Source: Mycolicibacterium lutetiense (GTDB lineage Bacteria; Actinomycetota; Actinomycetes; Mycobacteriales; Mycobacteriaceae). Taken from it: a DNA stretch of 64,000 nt. The notes under the pieces are model-generated. The model was not told where the DNA came from and searched no databases. It saw nothing but the letters and a program-made list of their open reading frames with translations. The stretch covers positions 930,001 through 994,000 of the forward strand of contig NZ_JAGIOP010000002.1 of the NCBI RefSeq assembly GCF_017876775.1. Direction: 5' to 3'. This document shows positions 1 through 8,422 of this stretch, in pieces (within the stretch, counting starts at the first letter, position 1; the number at the start of each line of letters is the position of its first letter). The position numbers and the translations under genes were made by a program.

Positions 1-1010
1 GCGCGCAGACCCGGATAGGTCCGCAGAGCATCATGCGCCGCGCGGTCGAGCAGCTCGGTGACATCCATCGGCACGAAATCCTCGACTGTGGTCAACTCCC
101 CCTGAGCCAATCGCTCCAGGGCCGTCAGGGTGCCCTCGATCCGGCTCTGTGTGCGCAGCACGTCCCCGATCACCTCATCGCGCTGCTCGTCGGTCATGTC
201 GAGGGTGGACAGCACTTCCAGGTTGGTGCGCATCGCGGTGAGCGGGGTCCGCAGTTCATGGGACGCCACCGCGGCGAAGTCGCGGGCCGATTCCAGGGCG
301 GCCTTGGTGCGTTCCTGCTCATCGCCGATGCGCGCCAGCATGCCCTCGACCGCCTCGGCGATCTGCACGGCCTCGCGCACACCGCGCACCTGCACCTCGT
401 CGGGCTTGGACTGGGCGTTGATGGCACGAGCCTGCTGTGCCAACAGCCGGAACGGGGTGATCATGACGAGCGAGATCATCCAGCCGACAACGATGGTGCT
501 GCCGATGACGCCACCGCAGATCAGCAATACCCGCAGGTGCAGTTCATCGATGCGGCGCTGCGTCTCGGCCAGCGGCGCCCCCAGCGCGATGACGGCCGGG
601 CCCGCGGTGAACGTGCGGACCCGATACTCGACGCCGTCGATAGTCGTGTTCGTGTAACCGTTCTCCAGCTTCGGCAGCACGATGTCGCTGGGCACCGAGA
701 CGCTCACGCCGCCGATGTGCGCGGTGCGGACCAGCCCGCCGTCGTCGGTCAGTGGCTTGTCGGTCGCGCCCTGCCTCGTGGCGGTGAGAAGCGTGCTCAC
801 GTCACCGAGGCTGCTCAACGAGTCGAGCCGCCGGTCCAGCTGGCTGTACTGGTCGTTGGTGACGCCGATCCACACCCAGGTCCCGAGCGTGATGACAGTG
901 ACCACCACCGATAACGCACCCACGATGACGATCGTGCGCAGCGACAACACGCGCATCACCGGCCGCAGCACCGGGCGCAGCAGTTGAAGGACGCGATCTT
1001 CGAGATTCAC
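1..1010 (-). CDS. PrrB-like sensor histidine kinase (partial, 3' end off window)
   Basis: Membrane sensor kinase that would autophosphorylate on histidine and pass phosphate to a response regulator. Reading leftward from a GTG at 1010, the frame stays open to the window edge for about 336 residues. It shows a first membrane segment (about 25-49), an extracytoplasmic sensor region, a second membrane segment (about 155-180), a HAMP-like linker, and the dimerisation/phosphoacceptor box SHELRTPLT with its histidine near residue 251. The wording of this box and of the following helix closely matches mycobacterial PrrB as I remember it; the ATPase domain lies outside the window. Unlike the prrA-prrB operon of M. 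tuberculosis, no response regulator lies upstream: the next gene is divergent. ATG at 956 is a less likely start, because it would remove part of the first membrane helix. Confidence 0.85.
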   Translation of the reverse strand, partial: MNLEDRVLQLLRPVLRPVMRVLSLRTIVIVGALSVVVTVITLGTWVWIGVTNDQYSQLDRRLDSLSSLGDVSTLLTATRQGATDKPLTDDGGLVRTAHIGGVSVSVPSDIVLPKLENGYTNTTIDGVEYRVRTFTAGPAVIALGAPLAETQRRIDELHLRVLLICGGVIGSTIVVGWMISLVMITPFRLLAQQARAINAQSKPDEVQVRGVREAVQIAEAVEGMLARIGDEQERTKAALESARDFAAVASHELRTPLTAMRTNLEVLSTLDMTDEQRDEVIGDVLRTQSRIEGTLTALERLAQGELTTVEDFVPMDVTELLDRAAHDALRTYPGLR

Positions 1011-1075
1011 CGCCGTTATCTTGCCCGATCCGCGCGGGTCGGCTCCTCCAGCACCGCGCCGACGACCCATTCAAC

Positions 1076-1120
1076 GTCAACCCATGGTTGACGATCAGCT
1101 ACCGTCAACCTACAGTTGAC
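1076..1120. repeat. Two tandem 17-bp palindromes, candidate operator
   Basis: GTCAACC-CAT-GGTTGAC lies at 1076-1092 and GTCAAC-CTACA-GTTGAC at 1104-1120. The outer hexamers are identical and the two sites start 28 bp apart, placing them close to the same helical face. The second site ends two bases before the ATG of the Clp-N/HTH gene. This arrangement is typical of a dimeric repressor site (inference); the binding protein is unknown. Confidence 0.7.
1088..1116 (+). promoter_or_regulatory. SigA-type promoter, probably leaderless
   Basis: TTGACG at 1088-1093 and TACAGT at 1111-1116 are separated by 17 bp, a good match to the mycobacterial housekeeping consensus. The start point expected about 7 bp downstream coincides with the ATG at 1123, so the transcript would be leaderless; no ribosome binding site is visible. 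The -35 lies in the first palindrome and the -10 in the second, so a bound repressor would cover both elements. Confidence 0.6.
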
Positions 1121-1122
1121 GC

Positions 1123-1869
1123 ATGAGCAAGCCCATCACCATCACCAACCCCGTCCGCCTCGACGACCTCATCGGTGCGATCAAGATGGCTCATACCGAA
1201 CCGCTCGAGCAGCTGATCGACGCCGTGATCGCCGCCGACGCCCTCGGCGACATCGCCGACCACCTCATCGGACACTTCGTCGATCAGGCCAGGCGCTCGG
1301 GCGCATCCTGGACCGAGATCGGCAAGTCCATGGGCGTCACCAAACAGGCCGCCCAGAAACGCTTCGTGCCAAAGGTTCCCGATTTCGACCCGGCCACCCT
1401 TGACCCCAATGCCGGATTCGGCCGGTTCACCCCGCGGGCCCGCAACGTCGTCGTGGCCTCCCAGAACACCGCCCACGGAGCGGGCAACGCCGAGATCGCC
1501 CCCGAGCACCTGGTCCTGGCACTGTTCACCGAACCCGACGGACTGGCCGCCAAACTCCTTGCCAACCAAGGCATCACCGCCGAGACCGCCCGCGCCACCA
1601 TCACTCTGCCACCGCCCGCCGAGTCGGTCCCGGCCTTGATCCCGTTCAATCCGGGGGCCAAGAAGGCGCTCGAACTGACCTTCCGCCAAGCCCTGCGGCT
1701 GGGACACAACTACGTCGGCACCGAGCACATCCTGCTCGCCCTGGCCGAGGCCGAAGGCGACGACGGCCCGCTACACCGACTCGGCGCCGATCCCGACCGG
1801 TTCGAAACCGAGTTGACCGCAGCCCTGGCACAGCTCACCGCCCCGAATCCAGACGACGGCGAGGACTGA
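1123..1869 (+). CDS. Clp amino-terminal (ClpC-like) domain protein with HTH segment
   Basis: A 248-residue protein without ATPase modules. Residues about 53-82 read as a helix-turn-helix (SWTEIGKSMGVTKQAAQKRF), followed by two Clp N-domain repeats (about 98-155 and 174-225), the second with the typical HNYVGTEHILLAL wording. In ClpA/ClpC this domain receives adaptors and substrates. Here it may act as a substrate or adaptor sensor fused to a DNA-binding segment (inference). The ATG at 1123 is chosen because the promoter and paired palindromes end directly before it. The gene is divergent from the PrrB-like kinase. The domain call is secure; the function is not known, and self-repression through the palindromes is only a hypothesis. 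Confidence 0.8.
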   Translation: MSKPITITNPVRLDDLIGAIKMAHTEPLEQLIDAVIAADALGDIADHLIGHFVDQARRSGASWTEIGKSMGVTKQAAQKRFVPKVPDFDPATLDPNAGFGRFTPRARNVVVASQNTAHGAGNAEIAPEHLVLALFTEPDGLAAKLLANQGITAETARATITLPPPAESVPALIPFNPGAKKALELTFRQALRLGHNYVGTEHILLALAEAEGDDGPLHRLGADPDRFETELTAALAQLTAPNPDDGED

Positions 1870-1958
1870 GCCGGGAATCCAGATCGACAAGGTCGGCGGC
1901 GGCGGGTCCTGGTGTGTCCTGACCCATCCGGCTGTAACACGTTTCACTTTGTGCGATC

Positions 1959-2501
1959 ATGCCTGGCATGCCTCGCTGGTTTGCGCTCATGTTCACGGCC
2001 ATGGTGGTGGCGGTTACCGCCCTGGTGGCCCCGCCGGCGGCCTCGGCCGAAGGAACCCCGATCGGCAACGTCGGCCAGACGTTGCGGGTGACGACCGCCA
2101 ACGGCATCGTCGCCGACGTCACTGTGCACGACGTGCTCCCCAGTGACGTTCCGCCCGGCTGGGGCTGGAACGGCTCGCCGCGGTGGCGCGCACAGGGCGG
2201 CCCGTGGCGGGTCCCGATCACGGTGACCACCATCGCGGCACCCAACCCCTACGCGATGGCGCTGGCGTTCACCTTCAACGGCGTCACCCCCTACGCCGAC
2301 GCGTACGCACCCAAGCACACCGATGCGCCCAACCGCCTCGAAGCAGCGCTGCGCAATGCGCCCCCGGGGGCCACCGTCAACGGCGACATCTACTGGGACG
2401 TCTACCGCGCACTGGTCACCAATGTGGTGTTGACCGACACCAAGACCGGTGCGCACCTGGGGCAGTGGAATCTGTGGCAGCCGGGCGCACCGCTTCCTTG
2501 A
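1959..2501 (+). CDS. Secreted MPT63-like (DUF1942) protein
   Basis: A 180-residue exported protein with a Sec signal peptide (hydrophobic core about 8-25, cleavage expected after ASA at residue 30). The mature part starts with a GNVGQTLRV strand and ends with GDIYWDVY...LGQWNLW. This matches the layout of the small immunoglobulin-like secreted antigen MPT63 of M. tuberculosis (G-LG--L near the start, G-IYFDV and a terminal W near the end). The match is from memory of the fold family and is moderate. The family's role is not established. Its stop codon overlaps the TTG start of the following acetyltransferase, suggesting co-translation. Confidence 0.65.
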   Translation: MPGMPRWFALMFTAMVVAVTALVAPPAASAEGTPIGNVGQTLRVTTANGIVADVTVHDVLPSDVPPGWGWNGSPRWRAQGGPWRVPITVTTIAAPNPYAMALAFTFNGVTPYADAYAPKHTDAPNRLEAALRNAPPGATVNGDIYWDVYRALVTNVVLTDTKTGAHLGQWNLWQPGAPLP

Positions 2502-3016
2502 TAGACCGCGCGACGGCGGCTGACCTTGCGGAACTGGTCGCCGTCGCAGCCATCACCTTTCCGCTGGCATGTCCCCCGTCGGCCACCGACGAGAACATCG
2601 CCGCGTTCATCGCTGGGACGCTCTCGGAGGACCGCTTCCGCGAGTACCTCACTGATCCGAACCGGATCGTGCTGGTGGCCCGCGACACCTCGATCACCGG
2701 CTACGCCATGCTCATTCACGGCGTCCCCGAGGACGCCGATGTGCAGCGGGCGGTGACGCAACGGCCCGCACTCGAGCTGTCCAAGATCTATGTCCTGCCG
2801 GATCGGCACGGCGGCTGGGTGGCCCAGGCCCTCATGACCGAGGCCCTGCAGACCGCGGCCGATTCCGGCGTGGGGTGTGTATGGCTGGGGGTCAACCAGC
2901 AGAACCAGCGCGCGCAGCGCTTCTATGCCAAGAACGGTTTCACCGTCAGCGGCACCAAGACATTCCGACTCGGGAACGGTGTGGAGAGCGATTACGTGAT
3001 GGTGCGGCCGGTCTAG
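2498..3016 (+). CDS. GNAT-family N-acetyltransferase
   Basis: A 172-residue single-domain GNAT enzyme, expected to move an acetyl group from acetyl-CoA to an amine; the substrate is unknown. Motif A is at about 95-113 (SKIYVLPDRHGGWVAQALM, a variant of the R-x-x-G-x-G/A pyrophosphate loop) and motif B at about 133-148 (NQQNQRAQRFYAKNGF). The only plausible start is a TTG at 2498 inside a TTGA overlap with the upstream stop; no ATG or GTG fits before conserved sequence begins. The 3' end overlaps the convergent zapE by 4 bp. Confidence 0.8.
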   Translation: MIDRATAADLAELVAVAAITFPLACPPSATDENIAAFIAGTLSEDRFREYLTDPNRIVLVARDTSITGYAMLIHGVPEDADVQRAVTQRPALELSKIYVLPDRHGGWVAQALMTEALQTAADSGVGCVWLGVNQQNQRAQRFYAKNGFTVSGTKTFRLGNGVESDYVMVRPV

Positions 3017-4050
3017 ATGGTCTTCTGCGCGGCGGCGGTCAAGGCCAGCAGACGCGAGGTCGCCCGCAGATACTTCTTCCGGAAACCACCGGCCACCATC
3101 TCGGGGCTGAAAATGGTGTCCAGCTTGGTCCCCGACGCCAGCACCGGCACACCCGCGTCGTAGAGCCGATCGGTCAGCGCCACCAACCGCAACGCCACAC
3201 TCTGATCCTCGATCGGGTGCACCCCGGTGATGAACACCTCGGTGACACCCTCGATCAACGCGTGATAGCGCGACGGATGCATGGTCGCGAGATGCGCACA
3301 CAGCACATCGAAGTCGTCGAGGGTCGCGCCGACGACGCCCTCGGCCCGTTGCGCCACCTCATCATCGGACAGCGGCTCGGGCGCCGGCGGCAGGTCACGA
3401 TGCCGGTAGTCGGGCCCCTCGATCCGCACCGTGGTGAAGATCTGGCCCAGCGTGTTGATCTCACGCAGGAAGTCCTGGGCGGCGAACCGGCCCTCGCCGA
3501 GCTGCTCGGGCAGCGTGTTCGAGGTGGCCGCGACCGACACGCCGCGCTCCACCAACGCCGAGAGCAACCGCGAGATCAGCGTCGTGTTTCCCGGGTCGTC
3601 GAGCTCGAACTCGTCGATGCACACCACCGAGTACTCGGAGAGCAGCTCGATGCACTCGTTGTAGCCGAACACACCGGCCAACTGCGTCAGCTCACCGAAG
3701 GTGGCGAACGCGGTCGGGGCATCGCCCTGCGACAGCAGGTAATACGTCGAGGCCAGCAGGTGGGTCTTACCGACGCCGAACCCGCCGTCCAGGTACAGAC
3801 CGACCCCGGGCAGCACCTCGCGCTTCCCGAACAGCTTCTTCTTGCCCGCGCGTCGAATGGCGGCCTGTTCGCAGAAACTGCGGCAGGACTGCACCGCCGC
3901 GGCCTGGGACGGTTCGGCCGGGTCCGGCCGGTAGGTGTCGAAGCTGACGTCGGCGAAGGTCGGCGGCGGAACCAACTGTGCGACCAACCGCTCCGGTGTG
4001 ACGGTGGGATGACGATCGGCGAGATGAGAGACGCCGGTGGACCCATGCAT
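3013..4050 (-). CDS. zapE: Cell division protein ZapE (AFG1-like ATPase)
   Basis: An AFG1/ZapE-type P-loop ATPase of 345 residues, the position and size of Rv2670c. Walker A GGFGVGKT is at 89-96 and Walker B VVCIDEFEL at about 142-150, followed by the family's sensor segments (ATSNTLPEQL, FRKKYLRA). In E. coli ZapE associates with the Z-ring under stress; in mycobacteria the role is inferred by family. The ATG at 4050 places the start about 35 bp from the divergent RibD-like gene. No truncation is seen. Confidence 0.9.
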   Translation of the reverse strand: MHGSTGVSHLADRHPTVTPERLVAQLVPPPTFADVSFDTYRPDPAEPSQAAAVQSCRSFCEQAAIRRAGKKKLFGKREVLPGVGLYLDGGFGVGKTHLLASTYYLLSQGDAPTAFATFGELTQLAGVFGYNECIELLSEYSVVCIDEFELDDPGNTTLISRLLSALVERGVSVAATSNTLPEQLGEGRFAAQDFLREINTLGQIFTTVRIEGPDYRHRDLPPAPEPLSDDEVAQRAEGVVGATLDDFDVLCAHLATMHPSRYHALIEGVTEVFITGVHPIEDQSVALRLVALTDRLYDAGVPVLASGTKLDTIFSPEMVAGGFRKKYLRATSRLLALTAAAQKTI

Positions 4051-4084
4051 GCAGGCAGCGTAGCCACGTGGTCCAATTCAGTTC

Positions 4085-4855
4085 ATGTCCGATAACACCG
4101 CCGGAGCAGATCTGACCGTGCTGGGAAACGTCGACAAAATCGCCGACGGCCAGCTGGCCGACTATTACGCCTACCCCGATGACCTGCAGAAATGTTGGGT
4201 GCGAGGCAACATGATCAGCAGCCTGGACGGCGGCGCCACCGAGGACGGCAAGTCCGGCGGACTGGCCGGTCCGGGTGACCGGGCTGTGTTCAATCTCATG
4301 CGCCAGACCGCCGACGTCATCCTCATGGGCGCGGCGACGGTACGTATCGAAAACTATTCCGGGGTCCAGCTGTCCGTCGCGCAACGGCAGGAACGCCAGC
4401 GTCGCGGGCAGGCCGAAGTTCCACCGATCGCCGTCATCACCGCATCGGCCAAACTCGAATACGACGCCAAGTTCTTCACCCGCACCGAGGTGCCGCCGCT
4501 GATCCTCACTGCCACAAAGACAGTGGCCGACGCGCAGCGCCGGTTGGGTGCGGTCGCCGAGGTGCTCGACGCGTCCGGCGCGGACCCGACCCGCGTCGAC
4601 CCGGCAGTCGCACTGCGAATCCTCGCCGGACGCAAGCTCTTCCGGGTACTGACCGAAGGCGGCCCGTCGCTGCTGAGCCTGTTGATCGAAAACGATCTGC
4701 TCGACGAACTGTGTCTGACCGTGGCGCCCGTCCTGGTCGGCGGGGTGGCCCGACGCATCGCCACCGGACCCGGCCAGGCGTTCACCCGGATGCGGCCCGC
4801 GCACCTGCTCACCGACGGCGAGGGCTACCTCTACACCCGCTACGTCCGCGGTTAG
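4085..4855 (+). CDS. RibD C-terminal/DHFR-fold reductase (Rv2671-like)
   Basis: A 256-residue pyrimidine-reductase-family protein made only of the RibD C-terminal (dihydrofolate-reductase-like) domain; the deaminase domain of bifunctional RibD is absent. MISSLDG at 43-49 and the nucleotide-binding TEGGPSLLSLLI at 190-201 are family hallmarks. The M. tuberculosis counterpart Rv2671 has been reported to supply dihydrofolate reductase activity linked to p-aminosalicylate resistance, so a reductase of pterin or riboflavin precursors using NADPH is expected. Start ATG 4085 follows the divergent zapE closely. A lipoprotein hydrolase gene follows on the same strand after about 30 bp. Confidence 0.85.
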   Translation: MSDNTAGADLTVLGNVDKIADGQLADYYAYPDDLQKCWVRGNMISSLDGGATEDGKSGGLAGPGDRAVFNLMRQTADVILMGAATVRIENYSGVQLSVAQRQERQRRGQAEVPPIAVITASAKLEYDAKFFTRTEVPPLILTATKTVADAQRRLGAVAEVLDASGADPTRVDPAVALRILAGRKLFRVLTEGGPSLLSLLIENDLLDELCLTVAPVLVGGVARRIATGPGQAFTRMRPAHLLTDGEGYLYTRYVRG

Positions 4856-4885
4856 CACACCAAGCAGGTCGCTACTGTGGTCATC

Positions 4886-6463
4886 ATGCGTCAACAGCTG
4901 GTGAAAGCCCTGCGGAGGTCGGCGGTCGCCGCACCCGTCCTGTCACTACTGCTCACCGCATGCGCACCCCTGCTGGCCGCAGATCCGCACTATGCCACCG
5001 ACTCCGGCGCCCATCCGCAGGGACAGCCTGAAACCACCGTGGCGCTCCCGCCCGGTCCCCCCGGCATCGAAGCACCCAAGAACGACCTGTCGTGGCGGGA
5101 CTGCACCCCGCGGGTGTTCAACGGCGCAGGCATCCCGCCGCTACCCGACATCACGCTGGACTGCGCGACCTACGATGCCGACCTCGACTCGATCAACGGG
5201 GCAACCGGCACGATCAGCATCGGCGTGGTGCGGGCCCGCTCCACGCAGACCCCGGCCGATGCCGGCCCGCTGGTGATGACCACCGGAACCGACATCCCCA
5301 CCTCGGTGCAGCTGCCGGCCTGGCTGGCGCGCTCGGGAACCGACATCCTCAAAACGCATCCCATCGTCGCGGTGGATCGGCGCGGCATCGGAATGTCGGG
5401 CGCGGTGGATTGCCGCGACGCCTATGACCGTCAGGAAATGCTCGACCAGACACAGTTTCAGGCCGGCGACGATCCGGTGGCCAACCTGGGTGCAGTCACC
5501 ATGACCGCCACCACCAGTTGCACCGACACCATCGCCCCGGGCGACTCGGCCTACGACAATGCGCACACCGCCGAAGATCTGGAGCAGCTGCGCAGCACCT
5601 GGGATGTGCCCGCACTTGCACTGCTGGGCGTCGGCAACGGCGCCCAGGTGGCACTGGCCTACGCCGGCTCGCACCCCAACAAGGTGTCCCGGCTGATCCT
5701 GGACTCCCCGCTGCCGCTCGCAATCGGTGCCGAGGCCGCGGCCGAACAACGCGTCAAGGGCCAGCAGGCGGCGCTGGACGCGTTCGCCGCGCAGTGCGTG
5801 GCGGCGAACTGCCCGCTGGCGCCCGATCCGAAGGCGGCCGTCGACGCGCTGATGGCCGAAGCCCGGGCCGGCCGCGGCCCCGGCGGGGCCTCGGTGGCCT
5901 CCCTGGCCGACGCGATCACCACTGGAATGGGCTTCCCGCAAGGTGACCGGGTGGCCGCCACCAACAACCTGGCCGGTGCTCTGGCCGCGGCCCGCGCCGG
6001 GGACGCCGGCCCGATCTCGGGCCTCATCACCCAGGCCGACAACCTGCGCCAATCCGACGGCCAGTTCGTCAACTCCTGCAGCGACGCACTCAACCGACCC
6101 ACCCCGGACCGCGTCCGCGAACTGGTGGTCGCCTGGGGCAAGCTCTACCCGCAATTCGGTGCCGTCGGGGCGCTGAACCTCGTCAAATGCCTCAACTGGC
6201 CCAGCGGCTCGGCACCGAAAGACCCGCAGGATCTCAAGATTCCGGTGCTGCTGCTCGGCGTGCGCAACGATCCGATCGTCGGCAACGAGGGCGTCGCGGC
6301 CGTCGCGGCGACCATCATCAACGCCGGCGCCAACAACCGGCGGGTGATGTGGCAGGGCATCGGCCACGGCGCCAGCATCTACACCCCGTGTGCGCTCCCG
6401 CCGCTGACCGGCTATCTCGAAAGCGGCCAACTGCCCGAGACCGACACGTACTGTCCTGCCTGA
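4886..6463 (+). CDS. TAP-like alpha/beta-hydrolase lipoprotein (Rv2672-like), nucleophile serine absent
   Basis: A 525-residue exported protein. The N-terminus has a basic start, a hydrophobic core and a lipobox LLTAC with Cys26, so it is probably lipid-anchored outside the membrane. The body is an alpha/beta-hydrolase with a C-terminal TAP-like domain, as in the peptidases and lipases of the Rv2223c/Rv2224c group. At the nucleophile elbow, where relatives have G-x-S-x-G, this protein reads GVGNG (248-252): the serine position is Gly250. Either catalysis is lost or another residue is used. GTG at 4877 is an alternative start three codons upstream. It probably forms an operon with aftC (21-bp gap). 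Confidence 0.85.
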   Translation: MRQQLVKALRRSAVAAPVLSLLLTACAPLLAADPHYATDSGAHPQGQPETTVALPPGPPGIEAPKNDLSWRDCTPRVFNGAGIPPLPDITLDCATYDADLDSINGATGTISIGVVRARSTQTPADAGPLVMTTGTDIPTSVQLPAWLARSGTDILKTHPIVAVDRRGIGMSGAVDCRDAYDRQEMLDQTQFQAGDDPVANLGAVTMTATTSCTDTIAPGDSAYDNAHTAEDLEQLRSTWDVPALALLGVGNGAQVALAYAGSHPNKVSRLILDSPLPLAIGAEAAAEQRVKGQQAALDAFAAQCVAANCPLAPDPKAAVDALMAEARAGRGPGGASVASLADAITTGMGFPQGDRVAATNNLAGALAAARAGDAGPISGLITQADNLRQSDGQFVNSCSDALNRPTPDRVRELVVAWGKLYPQFGAVGALNLVKCLNWPSGSAPKDPQDLKIPVLLLGVRNDPIVGNEGVAAVAATIINAGANNRRVMWQGIGHGASIYTPCALPPLTGYLESGQLPETDTYCPA

Positions 6464-6484
6464 CGCCGGGCTCGATCGGCGTCG

Positions 6485-7789
6485 GTGTACGGTTCGCTGG
6501 TGGCCGAAGCAGAATCCCCGACCAATTCAGTCAGAGTCGGTCTTCTGAACGTCTTCCGTCCCCGCACCTCAGCGCCGAGCACTGCTTCGGTGCTGCGCTC
6601 GGTGCTGTGGCCGATCGCGATCATGTCGATCATCCACCGCAGCTACGTGCTGGCCACCAACGGCTACATCACCGACGACTTCGGTCCGGTGTACCGCGCG
6701 GTCTCGAATTTCCGTCGGCACTGGGCCATCTACAACGAGCATTTCAACTTTGTCGACCCGCACTACCTGTACCCACCGGGCGGCACTCTGCTGTTGTCTC
6801 CGTTCGGGTTCCTGCCGGAGTTCGCCTCGCGATTCTGGTTCGTCGCGATCAACGCGGTGGCCATCATCATTGCTGCCTGCATTCTGGTACGGCTGTTCAA
6901 GTTTTCGCTGACGTCGGTGGCGCTACCGGCCCTACTGCTGGCCATGTTCTGCACCGAATCGGTCACCAACACACTCGTTTTCACCAACATCAACGGCTGC
7001 ATCCTGCTGGGCGAGGTGTTGTTCTTCTGGTTCCTCCTCAAGGGCGGCACCCGCAACGAACTGCTCGCCGGGGCGGCGATCGGCCTGACGCTGGTACTGA
7101 AACCGTCCCTGACGCCCCTCCTGCTGTTGCCGTTGCTCAACCGTCAGTGGCGGACCATGATCACCGCCTTCGGTGTGCCCCTGGTGTTCAATGCGGTGGC
7201 GTGGCCACTGTCAGCCGACCCGATGGGCTTCGTGCGCAACACGGTCCCCTACATCCTGGAGACCCGCGACTACTTCAACTCCTCGATCCAGGGCAACGGC
7301 GTCTACTACGGCCTGCCGATCTGGCTGATCGTGGCGCTGCGGTTGACGGCGCTCGTACTGGCGGTTGTCAGCCTGTGGCTGCTGTACCGCTACTACCGCC
7401 AACGCGATCAACTTTTCTGGATGCTGACCTCATCGGGGGTGCTGCTGATCAGCTCATGGCTGGTCCTCGGACTGGCCCAGGGCTACTACTCGATGATGCT
7501 GTTCCCGTTCCTGATGACGGTGGTGCTGCCGAACTCGGTGATCCGCAACTGGCCGGCGTGGCTGGGCATCTACGGGTTCATGACCATGGACCGCTGGCTG
7601 ATGTGGCGCTGGCCGACGACCGGTCGCTACCTGGAGTACATGAAGATCACCTACGGCTGGTCGCTGCTGCTGGTAGTGGTGTTCTGCGCGTTGTACTTCC
7701 GCTACCTGGACGCCAAGCAGGACGGCAGGCTCGACGAGGGCATCGACCCAGCGTGGCTGAGCCCTCCCAAGGAAGCCGCATCAGTCTGA
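6485..7789 (+). CDS. aftC: Alpha-(1->3)-arabinofuranosyltransferase AftC
   Basis: A 434-residue GT-C (GT87) membrane glycosyltransferase that adds alpha-1,3 arabinofuranose branches to arabinogalactan and lipoarabinomannan from decaprenylphosphoryl-arabinose. About ten hydrophobic segments are visible. The Asp pair of the GT-C loop is at 64-65 (TDDF), preceded by the first membrane segment. Long stretches such as YNEHFNFVDPHYLYPPGGTL and QGYYSMMLFPFLMTVVLPNS match M. tuberculosis AftC (Rv2673) as remembered. The start is GTG 6485. The last 9 bp overlap the convergent methyltransferase gene. Confidence 0.95.
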   Translation: MYGSLVAEAESPTNSVRVGLLNVFRPRTSAPSTASVLRSVLWPIAIMSIIHRSYVLATNGYITDDFGPVYRAVSNFRRHWAIYNEHFNFVDPHYLYPPGGTLLLSPFGFLPEFASRFWFVAINAVAIIIAACILVRLFKFSLTSVALPALLLAMFCTESVTNTLVFTNINGCILLGEVLFFWFLLKGGTRNELLAGAAIGLTLVLKPSLTPLLLLPLLNRQWRTMITAFGVPLVFNAVAWPLSADPMGFVRNTVPYILETRDYFNSSIQGNGVYYGLPIWLIVALRLTALVLAVVSLWLLYRYYRQRDQLFWMLTSSGVLLISSWLVLGLAQGYYSMMLFPFLMTVVLPNSVIRNWPAWLGIYGFMTMDRWLMWRWPTTGRYLEYMKITYGWSLLLVVVFCALYFRYLDAKQDGRLDEGIDPAWLSPPKEAASV

Positions 7790-8353
7790 GGTGAACTGCA
7801 TGACCTGACCCGCCAGCCGGGTTCGGGTCCGCATCGCCAGGCCGTGCCGCGCACAGACCCCGTCGAGTTCATCGGGGTTCACCAGCCGGAACGGTGACCG
7901 GTCGAGCCGGTGGATCGCCGTCGCCATCGGCGTACGGGTCAGGTCATATCCGGTGAACACACCGCCGGGCCGCAGCACCCGGGCGATCTCGGCGATCGCC
8001 TTCTCCCAGTCCACGATGTGGTGCAGCATCAGGCAGCTCAGCACCGAATCGAACGAGTCGTCGGTGAACGGCAGGTCGGTGGCGTCGGCCCCGCGCACGG
8101 TCACATCGCCGAACGACTGCAGCCGCCGGGCCGCGGTGCGCACCATAGCCGGATCGAAGTCGGTCGCGGTGATGGCCAGCTCCGGATTGGCCTGCCGCAG
8201 GCGGGCCGCAATATCACCACTGCCTGAACCGATTTCGAGAACATCGCGGCCCAGGCGATCGACCGGAATGCTGCCGAACACGGCCTGCCCGGTTCCGCCC
8301 CGCCACAGGGCCGTCTTGCAGAAGGCGCGCTCGATCTGTGACATTGCCGGCAT
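7781..8353 (-). CDS. Class I SAM-dependent methyltransferase (Rv2675c-like)
   Basis: A 190-residue methyltransferase with the SAM-binding motif I VLEIGSGSGD at 38-47, an acidic motif II (TATDFDPAMV), and the post-motif DDSFDSVLSCLMLHHI and RVLRPGGVF of the UbiE/Methyltransf_11 group. The acceptor is unknown. ATG 8353 is used; ATG 8344 is an alternative. In M. tuberculosis the homologue lies next to msrB, whereas here about 4 kb of additional genes separate them. Confidence 0.85.
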   Translation of the reverse strand: MPAMSQIERAFCKTALWRGGTGQAVFGSIPVDRLGRDVLEIGSGSGDIAARLRQANPELAITATDFDPAMVRTAARRLQSFGDVTVRGADATDLPFTDDSFDSVLSCLMLHHIVDWEKAIAEIARVLRPGGVFTGYDLTRTPMATAIHRLDRSPFRLVNPDELDGVCARHGLAMRTRTRLAGQVMQFTSD

Positions 8354-8422
8354 ATGGGCTCCCCTGTCGGTGTGTGAGTCGGTGTCCCTGCTTCAACCTC
8401 GAGCATCGCGCAAACTCCCGGC

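Noticed and set aside
33..914. Plus-strand frame at the left edge
   Set aside because: The complementary frame encodes a textbook HisKA region, so this is antisense to the kinase.
2875..4095. Long plus-strand frame over zapE
   Set aside because: ZapE on the other strand has clear Walker motifs and full length; the frame is its shadow.
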